A stretch of DNA of 64,000 nt from Glossina fuscipes (lineage: Eukaryota > Arthropoda > Insecta > Diptera > Glossinidae). Both the position numbers and the translations under genes were made by a program. Below are positions 37,960 to 51,000 of the stretch, piece after piece. The stretch lies in assembly GCF_014805625.2 (NCBI RefSeq), contig NW_023998414.1:20740590-20804589 (forward strand), in the 5' to 3' direction. Every line of letters begins with the position of its first letter. Position 1 is the stretch's first letter. The notes beneath the pieces were generated by a model. The model was not told the origin of the DNA. It ran no database searches and saw only the letters and a list, made by a program, of their open reading frames with translations.

Positions 37960-38260
37960 CTACTGTCCACCATTTCGCTTAATGCAGTTATTCATGTAAC
38001 GACTTTTCAAAATAAGGCCATATCACGCGGAAGTGGTCGAAAAAGCGATCGGATTTGAAACATTTTCAGTGGCATTTGTCCTTGGACCAAAATAGGCCCA
38101 TACTGCATATCGGCTGAACGTAAGCATATAAGACGGATAAACGGACAGACAGGCTTAGATCAATTCACATTATGATTCTTAATCGATCGATGTAATAAAA
38201 AGTGGGTCTATTTCAAGTCCTTCTGAGTGCTGTATACACCCGCGCAAATTTAGTATACAC
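37960..38260 (+). repeat. dispersed repeat family B, near full copy
   Basis: Ordered blocks: TTATTCATGTAACGACTTTT, CAAAATAAGGCCATATCACG, GTCCTTGGACCAAAATAGG, ACGGACAGACAGGCTTAGAT, AATCGATCGATGTAATAAAA and TTTCAAGTCCTTCTGAGTG. The same order is seen at 13005 and 46960. Confidence 0.65.
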
Positions 38261-39130
38261 CTTGCACAATTACTGACGCAGGGCAAAACAAGTAAAAAAG
38301 TTGTGTTCAACCGGAGCCGAATATCCCGCACCCACCATTTACATCTTTGGCCACATGCTTTCATTTATTGCCATAACATAGTGAATGGGAGATAAAATTC
38401 TTCTAAATCTTTCACCTTTTACTTACCTATAATATTTTTGGATTTTATGAAAAGCGGAGCGCAAGTCTACCATCTTGTAATGTGTTAAAGGCCGGTCAAA
38501 ACTCTCTTTCAAAACAGACAAAAGGTGGGGCGGCTAGGGGATGCATTCTTTCGATCGACCACATTTTATAAAATACTTTTGAGATAATGGATATGGAATA
38601 TATAATCTCCTTCTGTTTTCATTACTAAAGGAAATTAACGATAAAGTTGAGCATATCCTTTTAGCAAAAAAAAAAAAAAAAAATGAGAAAAAAAATAACG
38701 TGCGTTTCATTTAAACACAAGAACGATTTGTTTTATCCTAATATAGGAACATATTGGTATGTATGCCTTTGTAGCTGTATTTATCAAATCAACAAATATG
38801 AAACATCAAGAAAAAAAAAAGACATGGTACATGGATGCTACTTCTTTAAGGCTGATGAAGGACGGTATAGTAAAGTGTAAATCAAGTTCAGGGCATGTCT
38901 CAAGATTGGGCCAAAAATTTGTTTTTTTTTTTTCTTAGAATATTCTTAGAAAAGATACACAAATATACATAACTAAGTTAATCGAATCCAAGATGAATAC
39001 ATAACCTCTTAATGCACTCAGTTCATGTTTATCCTGGGGGATGTGGTGTAACAAAGAATTGATCATAAATCAAATTTAATTGATAAACGTTTAGATCTTG
39101 CTTGTGCTATGGACTGACTGACGGTAGCCT

Positions 39131-39169
<39 letters not shown>

Positions 39170-39217
39170 TTCAACCTAGTAACAACCGTAAAACTGCGGT
39201 TTCTTTTTTTTTTTTTC

Positions 39218-39252
<35 letters not shown>

Positions 39253-39568
39253 CAAATGAACCATAAAAGCGTCAATACGCTCTATTCAATAATAGAAGCA
39301 TTATTTTGTTGAAGTTACTAAACTATTATAATTTATAAGAGGCCATGAAAAACGCATAAATTAAGTGAACATTTTAAGCAAAAAAAAAAAAAAAAGGCTT
39401 AGAAATTCGAAACAATAGTTATTCAGGTGTTTGCACGATTCACTCACTCACTCACTCACTCTATTCACCAACCGATTATAACAAATATTCTGCGAATTTG
39501 TTGCCATTGATAAACAAACAAGAACAAGATATAAAAATTTTTTATTATTATATTATACTAAACTAATA

Positions 39569-39601
<33 letters not shown>

Positions 39602-40243
39602 AAATATTAATAAAAACAACTTTTGAAATCCTTATTGATTTTTAAAAATCAAATAAATTTTTTATATTTTATTAATTTATGGCAAATTTACTCATATTGG
39701 ATATGAAGAAATTATTAAATTAAATTTTTATTATTGTTATTATTTTTAAGTCTAAATGTTAAAACAACAAATTTTTAAACCGATGGCGATCTTTGCTCAA
39801 CGATGTTTTACCGCAAACTGAACAACCGAAGACTCTACCAACACTTGATAATACGTATTTCTCACAGGCAAACATACACACACAAACACATGAATACACT
39901 ATACATATATATATATACATATATATACATCACAATGATCGATCCACAATTCGATTGCTTCAACTCATAATCACGTTATTAGAGAGTTCAACACCGTGAT
40001 AAGATTTCCAACTAACTAATGTAGCAACAATTGCGAATACGTAATATTATTATATTGTATACATATACGCATATATATAGATACAAATATATATGTATAA
40101 AAAAAGTTAAAGAAAAACCCCTAATGGAGAAGAGCACACCTCCAAATGATGGGAAGAAAAATTGGCATCAGTATTAGTAGTTATTTATGATCACACAATT
40201 TATTTGTTGTCATATCGATCAATTACAATTTCAATGAAACAAC

Positions 40244-40274
<31 letters not shown>

Positions 40275-41174
40275 TACAACACAAGAACATTTTGACTAAA
40301 TCGCGCAGTCAAAGCAAAGTAAACAATTCGTTTACTGGCGTATATATACATATATATGTATGTATGTATTCATGTCTACACACATGCATATACCTTTCAA
40401 AGCAGAAATCGATCAATGCGCACAAGCATGCATGCATGCATGCATGCATACAAGTAAACGGAGCATAATTGTCCATCGAGCGAGCACAAGTGCACTTACA
40501 CTTGTGTATATTCAATCAAGCCCTCTCTTATAAAATCATCAAATTACCGCTATAAGCATTCCTATACCACAAAAACGGGAAAGTACACTTTATTTGATAG
40601 CATTTAAAGAACGATCCCATTAGACATAAATACGGCAAAGTGTATGACGGACAATCTTTATGATAATTACAAATAATAATTACGCTGCGTATGCATTTAA
40701 TATCGATACGAACGGCACACACAAGCATTGGAGATAATATATGAAAGCACAATATATGCATATGTTTGTAACGTTTGTCGTTTTCAATTATTTGACAATT
40801 TCCAATAATCGAGACAATTTTGAATTTGGGGAAAAATAAGGAAGCACGCTAGTTCATAAAATGGACGAAATTAAGAAGGAGAGCTGGGTAGAAAGAGGTC
40901 GGCAAACTTGCTAACCTTGCTAATCTTTCAATATATATATATATATATATATAAGTATACATTACTAGTAAAAAGTCTTTTATTCTTTTATCTAAAATAA
41001 CGAAAGAACATGTCTTGTAAATTTCATTCGGACCAAGACCACCATGGGTAGTAGTACTAACACGATCTTCGAGTAGCCGGAGTCGAATTGCTCGAATACG
41101 CACAAAAAACTTTATAAATAAACAAATTTTATATGCGATTGAGATAGCGGGAATCCGGCTCCTGTTTCATATCC
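38261..41174. other. non-coding stretch rich in microsatellites
   Basis: A- and T-runs (38665-38682, 39135-39167, 39571-39600), (CACT)n at 39440-39461, (AAC)n at 40245-40272, (GCAT)n at 40426-40449 and several (AT)n arrays. No exon recognised. Confidence 0.6.
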
Positions 41175-41890
41175 TTATACCCTACATCAGATATATTCGT
41201 TTTGTTCAAACGTTTGCAATACCCAGAAGAAACCCCCCACAAAGTATATATATTCTTGATCAGACTTAAATACTGAATCGATTTAAGCCTGTCCGTACGT
41301 CCCCAAGTCCGTCGGTCCGCCTATGTGATGCCTGTCTGGCCACAAAAATAAAGTTATCGTCTTCATATTAAGCAGAAACATTGGAATTTCTTGTTAGCAG
41401 GTTGATACTGAAAATGTGGAAAGGCCGATCGAAAAGCATGCCTACAGCTGTATGTGAAGGGAGGACACCTCTTTCGTTCAAATAGAATCAAAAGTTGGTC
41501 TTTTGCTTATTACTCATCAATTACAGCACTAGATAAATCTATAAAAATTTTGAACATATCTGTTATGGATGATACTATAGTATCTGCACAAAAACTAGTA
41601 CAAGTTGACCCTACATTACAGCGTGTTAAAATTTAACATTCATTAAAATTCTTCCACAAAGATTGAAAATTGCCCAAACAGATCGAGCATCACACGTACA
41701 ACCAAACCTTAGGCCATCTTTGCTTCCTGCGTTTCCATAAAATGAATTTACAAAAAAAAAACAAAAAGTCAGTCACGCCCAGTTGATATTACGGAGCCTG
41801 CAAATTTACATTTTTCCTTTTTTTCAATCTTTTATCGGACAACGGTGTTGGGCATAAAAGATTCGGTCGCAACCAAATATAATTTTTTTA
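41175..41890 (+). repeat. dispersed repeat family A, near full-length copy
   Basis: Starts TTATACCCTACATCAGATAT, then TTCAAACGTTTGCAATACCC, CCCCCCACAAAGTATATATA, TTCTTGATCAGACTTAAATA, CAGAAACATTGGAATTTCTT, and ends with CGGTGTTGGGCATAAAAGAT and TCGGTCGCAACCAAATATAA. It defines the family with 8460-9317 (opposite strand) and 19035-19500. Confidence 0.7.
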
Positions 41891-42062
41891 CATTTTTTTT
41901 TTCAATTTCTTTCTGAAATTCTTTTTCTAGTATCTTATTTCAGATTAAATAAATCGCGCGTTAAATTGTCCACATAATAGCCGCAAAGGTAGTATTGTAT
42001 ATTTATGATCATAAAATGAATTAAAAAAGATTAGCTTGGCAAAAATGAAGTGTCATATTTCT

Positions 42063-42237
42063 ATTCCTCTCTCTCTCTCTCTCTCTCTCCCTCTCACTCT
42101 CTCTCTGAACTTCACAGATATAAATCAATTACTTGAAGCAGTGAAAAAGCCTGATCAGCAAAAGGGGAAGGGATAGGGGGAGAAGTAGGGAGAAAGAGAG
42201 AGGGAGAAAGAGAGAGGGAGAGAGAGAGAGAGAAAGC
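42063..42237. repeat. pyrimidine tract followed by purine tract (inverted mirror-type repeat)
   Basis: A (CT)n-rich pyrimidine tract (42063-42106) is followed about 75 bases later by a (GA)n-rich purine tract (about 42180-42237). The two are complementary over some 40 bases and could form a stem, and each alone is a candidate triplex-forming tract. Confidence 0.7.
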
Positions 42238-42589
42238 AAATTCAAATTTGTTTTCGTCAAATAATTTCAATTTTAAGCTTTCCAGAGATGTAATTGTGAG
42301 CGGATCTACTATTAGTGGCTAATTTTATACTTGGCTTGTAGACAGACACCGATCAGTAATGTTATGCAAAGTTTCCAATTTCTTCTCAATTGTGATAGAA
42401 ACTTCAATATTTGGGGAGAGGCAAGACTAGATTCAAAAATTCAACCGAATCCGCGTGAGAGTCATGATTTTTCTAGGAATGAAGGTAAATTTAGTCCGAT
42501 CATGTTATTGGCATTTTGCCATACTATATATAAAGAGGCGAAATAAATATTAGTCCAAATTTTTTGGGTGGACCACAATATCCCGAGAC

Positions 42590-42850
42590 TATGTAGTTAT
42601 GTTAGAAGCAAGCTTCGAAGATCTCATAAAATACATACACCAATGATCATTAATTTTGAATTTTGATTTTAAGCATATCCGTCTATCCGTCTATATAATG
42701 CCCTTTAGCAAGTATCGGTTCCAAATTTGAGAAAAAGGATTCGAACTTCTTGTGGGCAATTCGGTCGTAGAAATGGTCAAAAGTGATTAAAGACCACTTA
42801 GCCATGTTTCAATTTAACACCAAGGCACCATTCTCTTCACAAAATCGGAA
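42590..42850 (+). repeat. dispersed repeat A, decayed 5' half
   Basis: Shows AGCTTCGAAGATCTCATAAA, AATGATCATTAATTTTGAAT and AAGCATATCCGTCTATCCGT in family A order, with lower identity than other copies. Confidence 0.5.
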
Positions 42851-44907
42851 GAATTTTTTAATTTTATTCAATTCCTATAACTAATACATTGCGATATACA
42901 AAAAGAAGACGTGAAAATATTCGTTCTTTAGAAAAGTAGGTAGATGCAGATGAATGCATTTTGACGTTTCGATATTCGAGACCAATATTTTTACTATACG
43001 TAAGCTTAAATAACAAATAGTGGCCCGATTACGACGGTTCCTACATGCAAACTAATCAAACGATATTATTAAAGACGCATGAATACGCCCGTTGCGACTG
43101 TCCAACCACTTGGCTGTACCACTGCCGATAGTCAATTTAAAGTTTATAATTTTATTGTGACACTCAATAAGTTCATAGGATAATATACAGATATATAATG
43201 ACCATAGACAAATCCTCAAGAAAGCTACACTTGTTTTAGTGACGCTACATATGAGAAATTCAGAGTTTGCTTTGTCGAAACAGCTAATTGTCGAAATGTC
43301 ATGAAAAATCACTATCTGAAAATCATATGCATTCGTCAATAGCGATGGCATCATCCCGCGAACATATTGAGGGCTACGGTGTATTCGTATTATATAAACT
43401 TTGAGAGAAAGTCAATTTGCAGATAATGGAGTAGCAGGACTCCTTTTTATCATACACTCTGTTAATATAATAGCAATAAATTAAAGTCTTACATTTGATA
43501 GTTGAAATGCCATTTACACACTTTCACACCTGAACTCGCGATAACGTAATCACTTTAATGTATTTAGTGTGTTAAATATATATCAATCGGGATAAATATA
43601 TATATACGTAATGTGCGTACATATTCAGTATCGTATGGCTATCGATAAATATGTGTTTTTATTAAATTTATAGCCCTTAATTTATTAAAGATTAATTATA
43701 AGCAGGCGCGGTATCGCTGTTTGAATCAGTGTTTCCTAATGTTCATCATATGAAATTGTTTAAAAAATTTTTCATAAACAATACCGGCTGCGCGAGGGCG
43801 AAGAGAGAAAATAGAATAGAGTAAGTACACTAGGTAAACAACGATCTTTTTTTTTGTGTACTCTCCGATACCGGTTATGTTCCACGGGTGCAGTATATTA
43901 AATTTGTGCGAACGGTTGTAATCCGCAGAAGAACTTAAGATAAATGCATTTTTTATTAAGCTGTAACCTTATGAGATAATTTGATGAAATTTGGTACACT
44001 GAGGTGTTCCGGCTGAGAAATAATTTAATCTTTGACAAATAAATTGAGTTTGCCAGCCATTCTCTAATCATGAAAATTAGACATTAGCATAAAGATAATG
44101 TTGAGCTTTAATTAAGCAAAGTCATCTACGGCATCTAATAGTCGACAATGCCCGACTATTCGCCATTCCTACTTATTTCAATACAAATTTTTTCAAAATA
44201 ATCAAATTCGAAATACATTTTAAAATTCAAGATTTTTTATGGCAGCGAAGAGTGCGAAAGATTTCTTCGAAATGCGAACAAATGAAATTTTGCATATGCG
44301 GACGCGAATAAGTTTGTGAAATTCCTAAACGTAATCTACAACAAGTGTCAACGTAATTTTTTTAGAATCCACCAGAAACAGAACAAATATGTTTTTTCGG
44401 TCGTTTTCTCACAAAACTATATACAAGAAATTATTATTTTAAAATAATCGTGAATTGTTTATTAAAAGTAAATAAAAAAAATTCTCATACGAAAATCATT
44501 AATTATAGGAAACTATAATTAATTAATTGTTTGATGGGTAGCGGAGGTTGCTTTTCGTCTAAGATGAACAAGGTTTTGAAAAATTTCCGCAAGAGTTATT
44601 GATATTTGCACTTATCGTCGTATTTACTTTTCTTTTTTTCGAAATAATTTTTAATAAGAAAACTTTCATTCATTCAGATAACGTGCAATGATCGATCAAG
44701 TAGAGATGTGACGATCACCTTACCGTCCTCACTTGATGATAAAGCTGCGTATCCATGTGAAGATCGCAGACATAGAAAAAAAAATTCACGTTTACTGCAT
44801 TCACACATTTTATTCGAATCGAATATTTTTCAAAATCACTTCAAATTCAAAAAGTGTAAAAGCATTTGGAGAAGCAATCTTTTCGGCACGTTGTTTATTG
44901 ATAGGAT
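42851..44907. other. non-coding stretch up to the assembly gap
   Basis: AT-rich. The segment 43020-43370 shares a short block (CTATCTGAAAATCATATGCA TTCGTCAATAGCG) with 17670-17700, suggesting a third, minor dispersed repeat. No gene seen. Confidence 0.5.
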
Positions 44908-45007
44908 NNNNNNNNNNNNNNNNNNNNNNNNNNNNNNNNNNNNNNNNNNNNNNNNNNNNNNNNNNNNNNNNNNNNNNNNNNNNNNNNNNNNNNNNNNNNN
45001 NNNNNNN
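44908..45007. other. assembly gap, 100 Ns
   Basis: Exactly 100 unknown bases, a customary placeholder for a gap of unknown size, flanked on the right by (TTA)n. Confidence 1.
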
Positions 45008-46959
45008 TTATTATTATTATTATAAAGTTATGATGACTTTTTTATTTTGCTTTTTGTAAAATATTATCCAGTAGATGCCACCTGAACAAATATTCGAGCA
45101 AAGCATCGAAAATCCACTTTTTTCTCAGAGAATTGGAGAATTGAAATATCAATAAAGCCATCAAAAAAAATCCAATTTTCTAAGAAAGAAGATTCATATG
45201 TTTATCGGTTTGATTGAGTTAAATCGCTTTACATACATCCATATTCAGTGATTATTTAAATTTAAATTTCAGTTAATCTTTCTTTTTTTTTTGTAGGTTA
45301 TGCGTATCGCATGGTTTGAAAATGTCTTCCGGAGACATAATTTGCGACGTTTGGTGCTTTAAAGACATAAGATCAAAACATATCTTGCACTTGTGCCCTC
45401 CATTTAAAAGTAGAGTATCAAGTCTCTGTCTAAAGAAAAAAATGATTGATTTACAGCTTCAAACTTCATTATTTCAATTGCTCAGTTGAGCGGGAAAATC
45501 TTAAGAAAATGTAATTAAGATGACAGCTACGGCAATCAGTATCGATGTACTTATGCAGAGTCCAAGTATCAAACAGGTGTCAAATGAAGGTGTGAAAATG
45601 TGTAATTTTTGTGGAAAGAGCCGCTCAACGCGAAATGTCTTACCTTGGGACAGCTGTTTATTTGCATGCGTGTTTTTGCTTATTTTTTTTTTTCTAAAGC
45701 ATACTTCTAAAGTAGTTTATTAGACATGTTTTCGGAAAATGTAACGCACTTGCACACAAACCTTCTATCTGTTTAGTTATGTCGCTTATTGCAAAACAAT
45801 AATAATAATGACAATTATACAAAAATATAAAAACATATTTTTTTCAAAGTATTAGCTTCCTATCTATGATGAGATCTAATTAGTTTCTCCTATGCGTCAA
45901 GCCTATATAATGTTTTAACGCAAACCGAAATCAAATCCGATTGCATGTATTTACATATTATATACGGGAACTTGTATCTACAGCGCATTAGCTCTCGTTC
46001 CGATTAGTTTAGTCGATACCAAGAATTTACTCAAGACTTAGGACCTAAGACATACTTTTGAAGATTACAGTTTTCTTTAATTATTATCCAACACCACTTG
46101 TTGAGCACGAGTATATTAAGTTGGTGCGGATGTATGCAACGCAGGGCATAGGACAGAAAGGACTCGACATATACCCACCTTTTATTGTACCGATGCCTTT
46201 AGAATTACTTTTTGAATCAATCTAAGTTGCCTGTGTTTTCGTGCATCTGGTTTTCTGGCCGTACCGTTGAATACCATAGGCCATTTCGCCTAATACAATT
46301 TCGCCACTTTTAGCCAAAATTACTCATTATTGTCATGCAAAGGCACAATTTGATATTGATTGATTTGATATTTAGAAAACTTAATTTACTTTCCAAGAAT
46401 TTTATTATTTTTTACTTTCCCTCGTAGTAAACTACAAACTATACTTTCCCTTCATGTAAGGGATTGCTTTTCATTACCTACCCCGCCAATTTTTATCAAA
46501 ATGTACAAAAAATTTCACTTTTTTCTCAAGGGTTTAATATCATGAGAAACCATACATTGAGTGGAGTCGAAAAAATAGACCGATGTGATTCAAATTCGTT
46601 CCACATCACATTTATGTCAAGTTACTATCATAGACAAATTTTCACAATAAAAAGTTAACAATTAGACCTTTCCAGCATGTAGGGGTCTACATTTCCTGAG
46701 AATCGTTGTATCGCTGTGGTATCCAAACAATAGACTTTTGTGGTTCAAATTGGGTAAGGCTTTCTCAATTTACTATCCTAAACCAATTTTCACTATGAAA
46801 CATTGAAGTTAGATCTTATATAAAGATTCAGTTTTCGTAGAAACGGTTCTATGAGAGAGGGTTCGAAAAATTCGCTCAACCGATCCAAATTCCTCATACC
46901 GGCTTAGAATGCCGAAATACTGTTACACAGCGAGTTTCGTCAAAAAGTTTTGAAAATTG
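45008..46959. other. mostly non-coding; weak exon-like signals
   Basis: At 45287-45299 a T-rich tract and TAG could be a plus-strand acceptor, and at 45520 an ATG opens MTATAISIDVLMQSPSIKQ before a possible donor (CAG|GTGTCA at 45576-45582). The product is unfamiliar and could be chance. The rest is AT-rich. Confidence 0.35.
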
Positions 46960-47250
46960 CATTTTTTTTTTTTAAATAAGGCAGTTTATGGGGAGTGATC
47001 AAAAAGGTAGACCGATGCGAGCCATTTTCACTGGCTTTCGTCCTTGGGTCAAAACACGTTACTGTAATCGATTTCACCAAAATATCTCAAAAATTGCGTT
47101 TTTTGGTTGAATACAAATATACATGGACACACATCAGATGGACAGACAAGCTTAGAATCAGAAAATGATTCTGAATGGATCGGTATAATAAAAAATATAG
47201 GTTTAAGTTAGCCCTTTCTGCGTGTTGCATACATACACAAGTCGTTTAGG
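46960..47250 (+). repeat. dispersed repeat family B copy
   Basis: Blocks: AAAAAGGTAGACCGATGCGA, TTCGTCCTTGGGTCAAAACA, ATTTCACCAAAATATCTCAA, GATGGACAGACAAGCTTAGA, TCAGAAAATGATTCTGAATG, GGATCGGTATAATAAAAAAT and GTGTTGCATACATACACAAG. Confidence 0.65.
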
Positions 47251-47540
47251 AAATGTCGCTTAGGGTGAAGGCAATACCAAAATATAAAGAGCTTTTTAGA
47301 ATTTCTGATTTAACTTTTGACATCAACGAAATTTAATAGGAATAAACGAATAATTCATTAGGCGACTAAGTACGCTTTTAATTAGTATTTGCTGCTGTCT
47401 TGAAGGACATCCTACTTCTTGAATCTGCCTCTATGGATATTAGTATTGCATAAATCTGGGATAACTCACATCCTAAGTGTTAAATGCCAAAATGTTGCAT
47501 AGAAATTTCATGCGCAGAATTAATTATTTATCGCGCAATC

Positions 47541-48240
47541 CGAATCTTTTATACCCACATTCTTTATCGTAAAAAACAAAAAAAAAAAAAATCAAATTTT
47601 CATACTTTGTAATATTGGGTAGGTGTTGGTTGACAGTTTCAATCTTTCTTTTTTCAAATACTTGTGGAAATTTATACCATGTGTCTATTGCGGTTTATGA
47701 GTAATTAGCAGAAAACTCGGAAAGCAGAGGTGGTCTTAGTTTATATTGAAGTGCAGGGATGTACTTTGAGCGATTTGACACCGTGTCAAATGCAAACCCT
47801 CGTACAAGAATTTCAAGAGTTTCCTTTGTAAGAAGATATAATAAAGATGAACAGACTTTATGGGATCTCTGAGGCTTTCTTGTGGACGTTGCAAGGTTTT
47901 CACAAAAAAAAGTAAAAATTTCATACACTATAATATTGGATGGACGCGCCAGATTTCTCCCATTTCCCTATAAGCACAATTATGGAATTTTATTTTTTTG
48001 TAGAATATCCACGGAAATTTAATGGTTCTAACTGCCAAATCCATAAATAAATAAATATTTGCCTTTGAAAAAAATGGTTTTCCCACTTTATGAAATGCCA
48101 TTCGCCCATTTTTGATAACCTATTGCCAATATTCTTGCCAAATACGCAGCCGAAAACTTTTTCTTTGCGACCAGAATAGCGCCTGCCACAGACAGACATG
48201 CTTTGGAACGTCTTTCTGGATATTATAAACTTTACGACAA
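47541..48240 (-). repeat. dispersed repeat A, two truncated copies in tandem, inverted
   Basis: On the plus strand, CTTTTATACCCACATTCTTT and TTTGTAATATTGGGTAGGTG are the reversed 3' end of family A. TTTATGGGATCTCTGAGGCT and GGACGTTGCAAGGTTTT at 47855-47900 are its reversed 5' block. A second reversed 3' end (ACACTATAATATTGGATGGA) follows at once and decays by about 48240. Confidence 0.6.
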
Positions 48241-51000
48241 AATAAGTCTTTCATTAAATAATTGTGGCCATCATGTCCTATTATCGTAGAAATAAAATGA
48301 TCAAATGTATAAATGTTAACAGTTAACAGTTAACAGTTGGTGCGATAATGGCGAAGATAAATCAAGTCAAAATGAAACTATTTAGTGAATCAGTTTTTCC
48401 TTTTGCTGTGAACTATTATTGTAAGCAATATGTTTTCAGCTTATCGCAATCAATTAATATTAAGATTAACGCCGACTTTATATTGCACATTTGCTAAAGT
48501 AAGCTTCAATGAACACACAAACTAAACATCTACAAATTGCTCGAGTATTTCTCGTAAAGCTGTTATCCTGTTTCGTTCATAGAATCGTCAATTAAAATTC
48601 AAGAAGATCTCCATTATCTATTTCATTAATTTGCAAGTGTCACTAACCCATTGTATATAGGAAGATATTAAAGACCTGTTTATTAGTCTCAACTTTAAAC
48701 ACCAAATTCATTTAGATACCACATTACATCTTATTTTTATTATATTTAATAAGGCGAATATCATGCATAAATTCACAGAATCTTTATAGTTCATGATTTT
48801 ATATATATTTCATTGTTAATACACATATGTACGAATACATGTACGAATACGTATGTGTAAATATTAATAAAGAGATAATAGATTTATACAATTATAAATG
48901 TATAATATTCTACAATATAAGCAAAAATCCTTACGAGTTTGTCGCCGTCTCATATCTTCGTTAACAGAAACGTGTTTTCCGAGCTGACTTTAGAAAAATA
49001 TGTACATATATCTTTATATTGTTTTCTTTGTCACTTAGTTATTTCTTTTCTTTTTAGTTTTTATTTTTAGTTTTATTATTTTTTTTTGCAATTTAATGAA
49101 TTTAAGCAAGGATGTGATAAATTGTTAAATTTATAAAATTTACTTATCAGTGTTGTTGACGAATAAAACATTCAATCATCGAGCATGGTAACACTAAAAA
49201 AAAAAAGAAAAAACACACAAATGTTTACCATTGCCATGTACGTATGCTTATGTATACATACGTAATAGCAATAAAACCATTCACAATTGTTACGCATAAT
49301 TTTTCATATGCACGAATAGCTTTTTCCAATAATTTTTTGATAAAATTGTACTTTTTTCCATTGGTTACGCACTATTGTATTTAATCATATCTATAACATT
49401 TTGTTCGCTCGTTTTGCGGATTCTAATCGTACCAATAACTGTGATCAACTTCTATTCCAAGTTATTAATTTATACATTAAGTCACACATATGACACAAAG
49501 TATGAATACATTAAAGAACAAAATGTTTTCTATGAATTTATTTAAAACAACTTCGTTAAACATATTTCTTTCTACGTTTACTAAACAAACTGGTTTTATA
49601 TCTTCTTCTTCGAAAGATCAAATAATATAAATCACCCAGAATACAATAGTATATATATACATACATACATACATACGCATGTACCTACGCTTGGTTTATT
49701 TTAAATAAATCAGTAAATCAGTCTTGAGACGAATCTTTGATACCCATCATACGATGGTAACTGGGCTCTTTGGTAATTGAACTTGAGCACTTCAAATGGT
49801 TTCACTAATTATTTTTAAGAATTTTCACATATATATAAGGCACAAGAGATTGCGAATACTTAAAGAAAATATTTTAAAAATTTCGAGTTTCTCTCTAGAG
49901 TTGATTCACTTCTTGATTATTGAGAGCAAATTTGTAAGCGGATCATTACTATTTTTCAATTTATTTCATTCCACGCATAAGTAACAAGTTTCAACTTTCT
50001 GTCTCAATTCTTGCGCACCCTTTAGCATTTCAAATAATGCGTAGATGAGAGAAAATGGCTTACGCTAATTGAGAACGAAGAGAAATCGACCGTGCGCGTG
50101 TTTCTAGCAAAATTCGTATATACCCATTGTTCGCCTTGTTTATTAAAATAAGTCCCAATAAAATCACATCATCTTAACAGAATTTTATTTTATTTATAAT
50201 ATCTTAATATTCGACCGACCATACAATAAATAATCTCTATTAATTAGCTTTAAATAATTCCGTTTATACTGCACAATTTCGCATTCACAAACCGAACTGG
50301 TTTTCCTCATTTCGAAATAAACAATAAACGCTATGCTAATGTCCTCATGCTATTGTACAATTTAAGAGAAAGAGAGGGAGAAGCAAAAAAAACAAATTTG
50401 ATAAAATATAATTTAAACATAAACTTTCGATTATAAAAATAAATTTTAACAGAACCTCTGCCTTTGTTAATTTACAGGTATCTATGCATGTGTTCGGCGA
50501 ATAAATAATAGCTGCCCGATTCCCATTATTCCTGTTTGCCGGAATTCGCTGACGATTGACGGTTGATAACTGTGCATATCAAACGGATTTTCCCAACAAT
50601 TGCATCAACAAATTAAGCATCAATTTTTACTTTCCACATAATGCCCTATTTATAATTTTTTTTTTTTTGCCTTATCCATCTGGTCAGCAGAAATTTCTTC
50701 GCTTTCTAGTCTTGTAGATTTAAATTCGATTCTCATGTGATTATGTAGGAACATTCACATAATATGAGGGCGAGAAAGACTTTTTGGTAGATTCCAAGTC
50801 TTGCATATTTAGTATGTATCTAGATCTAATCGATCTGATCTAAGACTACGAAAACTTTTCTTACTTCTTATTACAATAAACATAGCATCAAACACACTCA
50901 TCCCAACTTTATTTCTCCACTAGAGCCCATTGCAGCTGTACTAATTTTTCTATACTGTGAGACGACGATAATTTCCTGAGTCAACATAAGGTTGGAGCAA
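48241..51000. other. non-coding AT-rich stretch
   Basis: Contains three tandem TTAACAG units near 48318-48338 and a short (CATA)n array near 49658-49676. No gene recognised. Confidence 0.55.

Noticed and set aside
27953..49680. Tandem arrays considered as CRISPR-like or satellite arrays
   Set aside because: All are simple microsatellites or homopolymers; there are no spaced direct repeats with unique spacers, and the genome is eukaryotic.
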